Positions 1 to 7,371 of a DNA stretch of 64,000 nucleotides are shown one piece after another (within the stretch, counting starts at the first letter, position 1; each line of letters opens with the position of its first letter). The translations under genes and the position numbers were made by a program. This DNA comes from Actinoplanes sp. NBC_00393 (GTDB lineage Bacteria; Actinomycetota; Actinomycetes; Mycobacteriales; Micromonosporaceae), in the NCBI RefSeq assembly GCF_036053395.1, contig NZ_CP107942.1:3438501-3502500 (forward strand). Reading direction: 5' to 3'. The notes beneath the pieces were generated by a model. The model worked only from the letters and a program-made list of their open reading frames with translations, was not told the origin of the DNA and ran no database searches.

Positions 1-1
1 C

Positions 2-751
2 GGCACCTTCGGCGTGTGGGAGGCGCTCAAGCGCGCCCTCGACCTCGATGTGCCGTCCCCGGCGTACTACAACGCCTACGGCATGCTCGCCGACCTCGGC
101 CTACGAAAGGACCGGCCGTTCGAACCGTCACCGCAGCTGCGAGAGATCCTCACCGAGGCCGCCCGGATCGCCGACGAGCAGCTGGTCGTCGCTGCCTTCG
201 CCAGCGACGTACCCGAGCGGCTGGTCTGGCCCGACCGGCACTGGGAGTGGGTGGTGTTCTCCGAGGGCAGCAACGGCTACTACGAGGACGGGTTCCTGCG
301 CCTGTCGGTGCGCGAACGCTGGTTCTACCAGGCCACCCTGGAAACCCCGAAGATGTTCATGCACCAGGAGGGCGCCGGGTCGATCTACTGGCTGGCCAAC
401 ACCGACGCCCACGGCGCCGCACTCGACGGCGGGAAGAGCTACACGCTCACCGTGCCGTCGCCGGTGCCGGCCAAGCAGTTCTGGTCGGTGACCCTGTACG
501 ACCTGGACACCCGCTCGGAGATCAACACCGAGCAGTTCAAGCCGGTGCTCACCTCGCTGCGCGACGACATGCCCCCGGACCAGGACGGCAACATCGTGCT
601 CCACTTCGGCCCCGAGCGGCCGGCCGACGCCGACGCGCCATGGCTGCAGACCAGGCCGGGCGCCCAGTGGTTCGCCTACTTCCGGGTCTACGGACCTGGC
701 GGCCCGGCGTTCGACGGAACGTGGAAGCCCTCGGACTTCCACCGGGGCTGA
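2..751 (+). CDS. DUF1254/DUF1214 family protein, 5' end outside window
   Basis: The reading frame is open from the window edge, so the N-terminus is missing. A GTG at 14 is only a possible internal start. The visible 245 residues cover the end of the DUF1254 region and the C-terminal DUF1214 beta-sandwich, with family features such as FWSVTLYD, the YWLANT stretch and a closing FDGTWKPSDF. Members are usually 450-500 residues and their biochemical role is not settled; many are exported or envelope-associated. The paralogue at 1493 lies downstream on the same strand, separated only by a decayed IS element, so the two may once have been adjacent. The family call is firm; function is unknown. Confidence 0.85.
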   Translation, partial: GTFGVWEALKRALDLDVPSPAYYNAYGMLADLGLRKDRPFEPSPQLREILTEAARIADEQLVVAAFASDVPERLVWPDRHWEWVVFSEGSNGYYEDGFLRLSVRERWFYQATLETPKMFMHQEGAGSIYWLANTDAHGAALDGGKSYTLTVPSPVPAKQFWSVTLYDLDTRSEINTEQFKPVLTSLRDDMPPDQDGNIVLHFGPERPADADAPWLQTRPGAQWFAYFRVYGPGGPAFDGTWKPSDFHRG

Positions 752-842
752 CGGCGCGCCTCACGGTCGACGCTTCGAGATCCGGGTCAGCGATTTACAA
801 CGCCACGCAGGCCGAGGAAACCGACGAGAGGAACTCCAGCAC

Positions 843-1158
843 TTAACGATCCCCACGAATGAAGTCGGGGGATTTCCCTCCGGGGCTGTCAGGCCCTGGA
901 TTCCCAGCTCGGACTGCATCCGACCAATCCTCCCGGAAGGAGGCGATCTGATGTCTGACGTCGTCGGCACTGGCACGGTCGCGTTCAGCCGTGGCCAGGA
1001 TCGTCCTCGCGGCGTTGAGGTCACGGCAGGCGGTGTAGCCGCAGGCCGTGCACTCGAAAGCGCGGATACCCAGTCCGAGGCGGAGATTGGCTCTCTCGCC
1101 GCACCCGGAGCAGGTCATCGTGGTGTAGGCGGGCGGTACCGGCACTACCTGGCGGCCC
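843..1158 (-). pseudogene. tnpB: TnpB C-terminal remnant (zinc ribbon + RuvC III)
   Basis: The minus-strand frame reads PAYTTMTCSGCG, then CTACGY, then RDLNAARTIL. This is the OrfB-type zinc ribbon (CxxC...CxxC) followed by the last RuvC motif (D-x-N-A-A) of IS605-family TnpB RNA-guided nucleases. Everything upstream is gone: the frame runs directly into the tnpA fragment near 1160. The frame after the ribbon reads into the element end, where the guide-RNA scaffold (reRNA/omegaRNA) of intact TnpB elements normally lies; that part is conserved with copy 2. Not a functional nuclease. Confidence 0.8.
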
Positions 1159-1480
1159 GCCCGCTCGCCACGTGCACCTGCTGGTCACCGTCGATCCGCA
1201 GTAAGGCATCCACCGCCTCGTCAAGCAGATCAAGGGCCGGTCCTCCCGCCTGCTGCGCACCGAGTTCCCGCACCTCAAATCCCGGATGCGGACCCTCTGG
1301 ACCAACTCGTCCTTCGCCGCCACCGTCGGCGGCGCCACCCTGCAGAACGTGAACAGGTATGTCGGGAACCAGCGCAACGCCTGACCAGACACCTATCCGC
1401 CTTGACGGCGGACCGGCTTTCCTTGACCTGCTCCGCAGGCAATCCGATTCCTCCCCACGGCTAAGGCCGGGAATTTCCAC
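844..1480. mobile_element. Decayed IS200/IS605-type element, copy 1
   Basis: The left edge is the tnpB-side end. It begins TAACGATCCCC and forms a hairpin with GGGGGAT about 20 bases later; copy 2 starts with the same bases at 54018. Inside are a leftward tnpB 3' piece and a rightward tnpA 3' piece, the divergent gene order of IS605-like elements. On the right, past tnpA, an imperfect hairpin (ATTCC...GGAAT, 1447-1475) is a candidate left end, so the 1480 boundary is approximate. The RuvC I/II part of TnpB and the first half of TnpA are deleted, so this copy cannot move by itself. Confidence 0.75.
1169..1384 (+). pseudogene. tnpA: IS200-like TnpA C-terminal half
   Basis: The frame begins exactly at the HUH metal-binding motif (HVHLLV). 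It continues through VDPQ, KQIKGRSSRLLR, LWTNSSF and NRYVGNQ, which contains the expected catalytic tyrosine of Y1 transposases. The N-terminal half is absent. A TAA stop at 1202-1204 lies where copy 2 has TAC (Tyr). The fragment overlaps copy 2's TnpA fragment only around the HUH motif. Confidence 0.8.
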
Positions 1481-1492
1481 GGAGGCATTTCG

Positions 1493-2875
1493 ATGAGCAT
1501 CGCAGATCAGGACCACACTCTGGCGCTGCCGAGTGGCAGCTCCGCACTCGACCCGTCGTACGTCGCGGCGCTGTCGCAGCTCGCGTACGTGTGGGGCTAT
1601 CCGATGGTGAACATGATCAACCGTCGTGCCCGGCTCAGCGCCGCGCCTGAGCCCGGCCGCCTGGGCGGCGTGCTCCCGGCCTCCCCGACCGGGCAGATCG
1701 CGATGCTCAACGACTACATTGAGCCCGACGAGCGGTTCATCGCCTGCCCCAACCAGGACGTCGTCTACGGCCTCGGCTTCTTCTCCCTCGACGAACAGCC
1801 GGTCGTCGTGCAGGTCCCCGACTTCGGCGACCGGTTCTACGTCTACGCCTTCTACGACGCCCGCACCGACCAGTTCGGCCACCTCGGATCACCGTACGGC
1901 AGCCGGGCCGGACACTACCTGCTCGTCGGACCGAGCTGGGACGGCAAGGTTCCGGAGGGCCTCACCGACGTGTTCCGCAGTCCCACCACCCTCGCCAACG
2001 CCATCCCCCGGATCTTCATGGACGACACCGACGAAGACCGGGCCGCGATCCAGTCCGTGGTCAACCAGGTTATGGTCTACCCGCTCACCGAGTTCACCGG
2101 CGAGATGCGCACCAAGGACTGGGCCGACGTCCCCAGCTTCGACGCCGGCCCCAGTACCGGAAGCGGCGAGACGAAGTGGGTCCTGCCGGAGACCTTCTTC
2201 GACAAGCTCGGCGAGGTCCTGGACAGCATTTCCCCGCAGCCTGGCGAGGAGGCGCTCTGCGCCCAGTTCTCGGCGCTGCTCGAAGCCGGGGCGCGCGACC
2301 CGCAGATCAAGGCGCAGATGGTGACGGCGTTCCAGGCCGCCGACGACACCTTCGTGGCGAACGCGATGCTCTGGAAGTTCAACGGCAAGGACGCCGGCAA
2401 CGGCTGGAACCGGTCGGTCAACAACTCCCAGTGGGGGCTCGACTACTACAACCGAGCGGCGACAGCGCGCTCGAACATGTTCGAGAACCGGCCGAACGAG
2501 ACGCAGTACTTCTACACCGACCTCGACAGCGGTGGCCGCCGGCTCGTCGGCGAGCAGCGTTACGAGGTCACCTTCGCCGCCGGCGGCCTCCCGCCGGTCG
2601 ACGGGTTCTGGTCACTGACGATGTACGACCCGGACCACTTCTTCTACCCGAACGACCTGCGTCGGTTCTCGCTCGGCACGAAGAACAAGTCTCTCGTCTA
2701 CGGCGACGACGGCTCGCTCACGATTGTCGTCGGTCACGGTTCCCCGGGTGGTGAGCGGAAGGCGAACTGGCTTCCCGCGCCGGCGGGCGCCTTCTCGCTC
2801 TACCTGCGCGCGTACGGCGGCCAGGCCGGGATCACCGAGGGCACCTGGGTCCCGCCGATCGTCACCCGGCGATAG
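1493..2875 (+). CDS. DUF1254/DUF1214 domain protein
   Basis: A complete 460-residue member of the DUF1254/DUF1214 family. The N-terminal half has the family signature around YVWGYPMVNMIN, and NQDVVYGLGFFSLDEQPVVVQ follows near residue 85. The C-terminal DUF1214 sandwich contains GFWSLTMYD and ends in ITEGTWVPP. No clear signal peptide is seen. The ATG has a GGAGG ribosome-binding site nine bases upstream, which itself lies next to the IS605-type remnant. The ClC-type gene starts ten bases after the stop, so the two are probably co-transcribed. Biochemical role unknown. Confidence 0.85.
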   Translation: MSIADQDHTLALPSGSSALDPSYVAALSQLAYVWGYPMVNMINRRARLSAAPEPGRLGGVLPASPTGQIAMLNDYIEPDERFIACPNQDVVYGLGFFSLDEQPVVVQVPDFGDRFYVYAFYDARTDQFGHLGSPYGSRAGHYLLVGPSWDGKVPEGLTDVFRSPTTLANAIPRIFMDDTDEDRAAIQSVVNQVMVYPLTEFTGEMRTKDWADVPSFDAGPSTGSGETKWVLPETFFDKLGEVLDSISPQPGEEALCAQFSALLEAGARDPQIKAQMVTAFQAADDTFVANAMLWKFNGKDAGNGWNRSVNNSQWGLDYYNRAATARSNMFENRPNETQYFYTDLDSGGRRLVGEQRYEVTFAAGGLPPVDGFWSLTMYDPDHFFYPNDLRRFSLGTKNKSLVYGDDGSLTIVVGHGSPGGERKANWLPAPAGAFSLYLRAYGGQAGITEGTWVPPIVTRR

Positions 2876-2884
2876 CGCCGCGGC

Positions 2885-4168
2885 ATGCCAGGATCGCCCC
2901 CGGCGGGCGGCCGCGTCCCCGTGCTCAGGCTGCTGGCGATGACACCGGTCGCGATGGCGGTGGGTACGGGTTGCGCGCTCCTGCTCTGGGGGCTCTCGGC
3001 ACTCGCGGGCGTGTTGCAACGGCTGGTCTGGGACGACGCCTCCGCGGCTCTCGGGATCGCGGCCGACTCCGCGGTGTGGATCGTCACCGTCCTCACGATC
3101 ACCGGGCTGGCCGTCGGTCTGGTCATCCGGTTCGTGCCCGGTCACGCCGGGCCCGACTCCGCCACCGTCGAGCTGGTGTCCGAGCCCCTTCCGGCCGCAG
3201 CGGTCCCCGGGCTGGCGCTTGCGCTGGTGCTGATGCTGGCCGGCGGAGTCAGCCTCGGACCGGAGAACCCGATCCTCGCGGTCAACGCGGCGCTGGCGGT
3301 CGCGATCGGCGGGCGCCTACTCACGCGCGTACCCGTGCCGCAGTGGATCGGGATGACCACGGCGGGCACCATCGGTGCGATGTTCGGGACACCGGTCGCG
3401 GCGGCGTTGATGCTGTCCGAGATCAACGCCGGCGACCCCCGGATCCCGCTGTGGGACCGCCTCTTCGCACCTCTGGTCGCGGCCGGCACGGGGTCCTACG
3501 TCATCCTGCAGTTCACCGACCTCGACATGGCTATCAGCCTGCCCGCAGAGGACATCGGCGGACCCACGCACGTCGCGATCGCGGTCCTCATCGCCCTCGT
3601 CGCCGGTGCCGCCGGCGTGGCCGCGGCGTACGTGCTCGACCCGCTGCACCGCATCCTGCACCGGATCACCAACCCCGTCGCCTTGCTGACCGCCGCCGGG
3701 CTGGTCCTCGGGCTCCTCGGCGCGCTCGGTGGGCCGATCACCCTGTTCAAAGGGCTCGACGAGATGAAGGACCTGTCGAGCTACGCCGCCACCACGACGG
3801 CCCTCGGCTTCCTCGGGCTGGCCGCCGTCAAGCTGGTCGCCATGCTCGTGGCCAGCGCCGCAGGCTTCCGGGGCGGTCGCATCTTCCCCATGGTGTTCGT
3901 CGGCGCCGCGCTGGGCTACTGCGCACACGCATTCTGGCCGCAGCTACCGGTGACGCTCACCGTCGCCGCCGCCATCACCGGCATCGTCGTCGCCGCCACC
4001 CGCAACGGCTGGCTCAGCCTCTTCCTCGCTCTCGCCGTCGTACCCGACATGCAGCTGCTCACTCCCCTGCTCTTCGCGACCCTGGCCGCCTGGTTGCTCG
4101 CTTCGAACCGACCCGAGCTGCGCGCGCGGGGACCAGCCGAAGCGCCGAATGGCCGCACGCAACCCTGA
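2885..4168 (+). CDS. ClC-family chloride channel/transporter
   Basis: A 427-residue hydrophobic protein with about ten membrane segments. Two ClC hallmarks are visible: GPENP at residues 125-129 (the equivalent of GxEGP, keeping the gating glutamate) and GGRIFP at 330-335 (the GxFxP motif). The usual N-terminal GSGIP selectivity motif is not obvious and there are no C-terminal CBS domains, as in short actinobacterial members. It starts ten bases after the DUF1254 gene, suggesting one transcript. Expected role: chloride or other anion movement across the cytoplasmic membrane. Channel versus proton-coupled exchange cannot be decided here. Confidence 0.82.
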   Translation: MPGSPPAGGRVPVLRLLAMTPVAMAVGTGCALLLWGLSALAGVLQRLVWDDASAALGIAADSAVWIVTVLTITGLAVGLVIRFVPGHAGPDSATVELVSEPLPAAAVPGLALALVLMLAGGVSLGPENPILAVNAALAVAIGGRLLTRVPVPQWIGMTTAGTIGAMFGTPVAAALMLSEINAGDPRIPLWDRLFAPLVAAGTGSYVILQFTDLDMAISLPAEDIGGPTHVAIAVLIALVAGAAGVAAAYVLDPLHRILHRITNPVALLTAAGLVLGLLGALGGPITLFKGLDEMKDLSSYAATTTALGFLGLAAVKLVAMLVASAAGFRGGRIFPMVFVGAALGYCAHAFWPQLPVTLTVAAAITGIVVAATRNGWLSLFLALAVVPDMQLLTPLLFATLAAWLLASNRPELRARGPAEAPNGRTQP

Positions 4169-4302
4169 GCCGACGATGATCGGTGACACCCCCGCGCCGG
4201 TGAGCCGCGCAGGCATCGGACGTCCATCACGCCAGGGCGCCATCAGCGGTTCGCCGCTGGCGCTGGTGATGGGCAGCGGGTCCAGCTGCAGGCGCAATAA
4301 AC

Positions 4303-4343
4303 GAGGGGCCCGTCCGGGAAGAGTTCACCCGGACGGGCCCCTC
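4303..4343 (+). terminator. Strong hairpin after ClC gene
   Basis: A perfect 16-bp stem (GAGGGGCCCGTCCGGG at 4303-4318, its complement at 4328-4343) closes a 9-base loop about 135 bases after the ClC stop. It is followed by an AT-richer stretch but no long T-run. Confidence 0.75.
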
Positions 4344-4595
4344 GCACATTATTTCAATGGAATAGCGGTAGATAGCCTTACGGTATATCGGGAATTGGCC
4401 TGTGTCGATCATCGGACACCGCTCAGAGACACGATTCGCCGGGGTTACGGCCTCGGCGATCACTGTTTCCGGGCCAGGCTATGCACCCGATTCTGCTGGG
4501 GGACACAGCTTCGACACCCAAATCCTTGCAGGTCAGGTGCGCTTTTCTTTCACCGGGCCTCGATCAGTCAAATCCTCTCTGGACAGGATCGATCG
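4344..4595. other. Non-coding stretch before integrase tail
   Basis: No convincing gene. Base composition is lower in GC than the flanks. It probably belongs to the same decayed insertion as the integrase fragment that follows. Confidence 0.4.
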
Positions 4596-4778
4596 ATGTT
4601 GCTGGCCGCCGGCATGAGCATCCGTGATGCTGCCGGGCATCTCGGTTACTCAGACCCCGCCTTCACCTTGCGGGTCTACACCCATCTGCTGCCCTCCAGT
4701 GACCGCCGCGCTCGCCGAGTCTTCGACGACTTGTTTGAACACGGCCTGGATGGTCCGGACGGCTTGACGACGGTCTGA
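4596..4778 (+). pseudogene. Tyrosine recombinase (phage integrase) C-terminal remnant
   Basis: About 60 residues matching the last block of tyrosine recombinases: HLGYSDPAFTLRVYTHLLP, with the LGH-like helix (here LGY) and the catalytic tyrosine in VYTHL. All upstream domains, including the first catalytic Arg, are missing. It marks the edge of a former integrative element or prophage; the lower-GC lectin gene follows. No matching attachment repeats were found by eye. Confidence 0.7.
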
Positions 4779-4913
4779 GGCGCGCTTTGATTTCCATCAA
4801 CCCAGTTCAAGGCCATGATCACTATCTCGATCCGGCGCACAGGCCGACGCGTCCGTCGTCATCGAGTTTACGAGTGTCCCGCGGCGCATCACTGATCTTG
4901 CACTCCACCCAGA

Positions 4914-4925
4914 ATCGTATACGAT
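4914..4925. promoter_or_regulatory. Palindrome ATCGTATACGAT upstream of lectin gene
   Basis: A perfect 12-bp palindrome about 60 bases before the lectin start. Its TATAC core resembles operators of GntR/FCD-type regulators. No such regulator is encoded in this window, so the assignment is tentative. Confidence 0.35.
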
Positions 4926-4985
4926 CGCATCGATGGCTGCCGACGTCCATGGGCGACGGTCCACTCCTACTGACGGGAAAACGTT

Positions 4986-5591
4986 TTGCTGGGCATCAGC
5001 CTCCAGGTCACGGGCGTCGGTCGACGACGGTTGGGCACCATCCTCGCCGCGTCGCTGATTACCGTCCTGAGCTTCGGGTCCGCAACGCAGGCCGCTCCCA
5101 CGCCGGCGCGACAAGTGAACGCGGCGGGCGCCGAATGGGTTTATATCATCAACTACCTCACCGGTTCCGTGCTCGGCGTCAGCAATTCGAGCGCAAACAA
5201 CGGAGCACCGATCATCCAGTGGAAACGCGAGGGCAATCAAGACCAGGCGTGGACGTTCAGTGAGCCGCTGCACACCACCAACACGTTCCAGTCCATCCGC
5301 AATGGTGGCACCTCGAAATGGATGGCAATGGGCGTCAGCGCATCAAGTACGAAAAATGGTGGCAAGATAATCCAGTGGAATTATCTTGTACTAAGGGATC
5401 AGATGTGGTGGCTTCGACCGGCCGGCAAGAACAGCTCCGGGGTCCCCTATTACCGGATCGAAAACCTGAACAGCGGTAAGTGCGTAGGCATTCCCAATGG
5501 GACCTTGCAGCCCGTACAGGCCATCCAATGGACATGCTCAGACGATTTGCCTGACCAGTGGTGGTATCTTGCGCCCTGGTCAGCCCAGTAA
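4986..5591 (+). CDS. Secreted ricin-type beta-trefoil lectin
   Basis: A 201-residue protein with a basic start and a hydrophobic stretch (TILAASLITVLSFG) ending in ATQAAP, which looks like a Sec signal peptide. The mature part is one ricin B-type trefoil: three repeats each end in a QxW-like motif (DQAWTF, DQMWWL, DQWWYL). Such domains bind galactose or other sugars outside the cell; no catalytic domain is attached. The start is uncertain: TTG at 4986 has no convincing ribosome-binding site and another TTG lies at 5031. GC content is lower than in neighbours, and it follows an integrase remnant, suggesting horizontal acquisition. Confidence 0.75.
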   Translation: MLGISLQVTGVGRRRLGTILAASLITVLSFGSATQAAPTPARQVNAAGAEWVYIINYLTGSVLGVSNSSANNGAPIIQWKREGNQDQAWTFSEPLHTTNTFQSIRNGGTSKWMAMGVSASSTKNGGKIIQWNYLVLRDQMWWLRPAGKNSSGVPYYRIENLNSGKCVGIPNGTLQPVQAIQWTCSDDLPDQWWYLAPWSAQ

Positions 5592-5845
5592 GGGCAATCG
5601 CCAACCAGCAGAAATTGTGGCCTCGAATCCTGCCGGATTCGGGGCCTCGCTGGCTTCGATTCGCCAGAGGGCTTCGCTCCCTGCCAACGCCTGGCGCCGC
5701 AAAGCCGAACATCGCCTCGCCGCAGCCATCCGCGCCGGTGAGCTGGACTGGGTGCCGCTGGCCCCGGCCGCCGGATGAGCACCACCGGCGGACTCACCGC
5801 CGCACCGCGAGCACACAGCCCGCACCGAACGGCACACTGATCGGT

Positions 5846-6817
5846 GTGGACCTGTTGATCGCCCGCAACCCGGACCCCGACTCGCGGCTGCCGTACCTGC
5901 TGCGGATCCCGCTCTCCGGCGGCCTGGTGTTCCGCACCTCGGGCACCTGGCCGCGGGAGAACGCCCTCTACTGCTACCCGGTCAGCACCGACGAGTGGCC
6001 GGCGCACCCTGAGCTCGTCGAACGTACCCCGCTGCGTTCCTGCACCCGGCGCGGCGCCGCCATCGACTTGGTCCTCGACCGCGGCCGCGAGAACCGCTCC
6101 CAGCTGGTGTTCACCACCGCCCGCGGCCGCGACGCGGTGTTCTGGCAGTCCGCGCGCACCCGCAAACAGGCCCGCCCGAGCGTGCGGCTGCCCACCGCCC
6201 GGGCCGCCGGGATCGCCGAGCTGGAGATCGTGGTGGACACCCGCGAGCAGTACCCGTACCGGTTCACCGGCCAGCAGGTGACCGTCGTGCGGCGGGCGCT
6301 GCCGGTCGGTGACTACGGCGTGACCAGCGCCGGGCGGCTGGTGGCAGCGGTCGAACGCAAGTCTCTGGCCGATTTGGTGGGCAGCCTGACCGGCGGCAAA
6401 TTGCGCTATCTACTCGCCGACCTCGCGGCACTGCCGCGCGCCGCGCTGGTCGTCGAGGACCGCTACTCACAAATCTTCAAACTCGATCGGGTACGCCCGG
6501 CGGTCGTCGCCGACGGTCTGGCCGAGGTGCAGGTGCGCTGGCCGGGCGTGCCGATCGTGTACGCCGAAACGCGTCCGCTCGCCGCCGAATGGACCTACCG
6601 ATACCTCGCCGCCGCGCACGCCTGGGCCGACACCGAAGACGCGGCGGCAGCCCGGATCGGACCGGCGATCGGCGACCTCGCCCAGGCACCGGCGGCGCCC
6701 GGCCCGTCCAGCGCGGAGATCCGCGCCTGGGCCCGCGACCAAGGCCTACCGGTCTCCGACCGCGGCCGGCTACGCCCGGAAATCATCGTGGCCTGGCAGA
6801 CCGCACACGGTTCCTGA
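5846..6817 (+). CDS. ERCC4-type nuclease fused to Lsr2-like DNA-binding domain
   Basis: 323 residues from a GTG start; the open frame extends upstream without convincing homology. The centre holds an ERCC4/XPF nuclease fold: VVDTREQYPY, GDYGV and ERKSLADL, matching the D...GD...ERKxxxD metal site. All key acidic and basic residues appear intact. The last 35 residues (SAEIRAWARDQGLPVSD plus the following helix) match the C-terminal AT-hook-like domain of Lsr2, the actinobacterial xenogeneic silencer. The protein would be a structure-specific endonuclease with AT-rich targeting. It sits between an integrase remnant and cupin/SDR remnants. Substrate and role (repair, recombination or defence) are unknown. 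Confidence 0.8.
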   Translation: MDLLIARNPDPDSRLPYLLRIPLSGGLVFRTSGTWPRENALYCYPVSTDEWPAHPELVERTPLRSCTRRGAAIDLVLDRGRENRSQLVFTTARGRDAVFWQSARTRKQARPSVRLPTARAAGIAELEIVVDTREQYPYRFTGQQVTVVRRALPVGDYGVTSAGRLVAAVERKSLADLVGSLTGGKLRYLLADLAALPRAALVVEDRYSQIFKLDRVRPAVVADGLAEVQVRWPGVPIVYAETRPLAAEWTYRYLAAAHAWADTEDAAAARIGPAIGDLAQAPAAPGPSSAEIRAWARDQGLPVSDRGRLRPEIIVAWQTAHGS

Positions 6818-6823
6818 GCGGCA

Positions 6824-7005
6824 TCACTGCGGGCCGGCGACCTCCACGGCCACTGCCATGAGGTCGGTGACCGCCCGGGTCGTATGTTCTTCACCGGCAC
6901 GCCAGTGCGCCACCTGACCTGCGGTGGCCGGCTCCCAGTCACCGCCGTCAGCCTGGACGGCCCCCTCGCCTTTCACCGCGATCAGGAACTGATCGACCGG
7001 GTATC
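6824..7005 (-). pseudogene. Cupin-domain protein C-terminal remnant
   Basis: On the minus strand, DQFLIAVKGEGAVQADGG, DWEPATAGQVAHW and RAGEEHTTRA match the second half of a small cupin, ending in a TGA at 6824-6826. The first cupin motif with the metal ligands is absent; the frame breaks off where the SDR remnant begins near 7005. Confidence 0.6.
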
Positions 7006-7008
7006 ACC

Positions 7009-7371
7009 GGCTCGCTCACCAACACCAGAATCGCGCACACCGCCACCAAGGGTGGTGTGGTCGCCATGACCAGGCAACTGGCCGCCGAGGCGCCACCCAC
7101 GGCATCCGCGCCAACTGCAATCAGCCCCGGCATGATCCGCACACCCGCCACCGAGAACGATCTGCTCGCCGCCGACCATCCGATGCGCACCATCGCCCGG
7201 GCCATCCCGCTCGGCCGCATCGGCACACCCGAAGAGGTGGTCCGCTGCGCACTGTTCCTGGCCTCCTACGTCACCGGCGCGAACCTCGTCGTCGACGGCG
7301 GCTGGTCGGCCGTCCTGCCGGGCGCCTCGCAGGCCTGCACCCTTTCGCCGGCATGTCCGGCGGTCAGGTGA
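7009..7371 (+). pseudogene. Short-chain dehydrogenase (SDR) remnant with compensating frameshifts
   Basis: The C-terminal half of an SDR: ATKGGVVAMTRQLAAE, SPGMIRTPATE, PLGRIGTPEEVVRCALFLAS and VVDGGW. The Rossmann N-terminus is missing and the catalytic YxxxK appears as HTATK, with His in place of Tyr. After QLAAE the normal text GATHGIRANC can be read only in another frame: one base is lost near 7090 and one gained near 7121, so about 12 codons are out of frame before the family sequence resumes. It is therefore a decayed gene, converging on the CotH gene. Confidence 0.75.

Noticed and set aside
5618..5640. Sequence GGCCTCGAATCCTGCCGG resembling a tRNA T-arm, possibly an att site for the nearby integrase remnant
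   Set aside because: The T-loop lacks the invariant TTC, no acceptor stem or anticodon arm can be drawn around it, and no second copy was seen near the integrase fragment.
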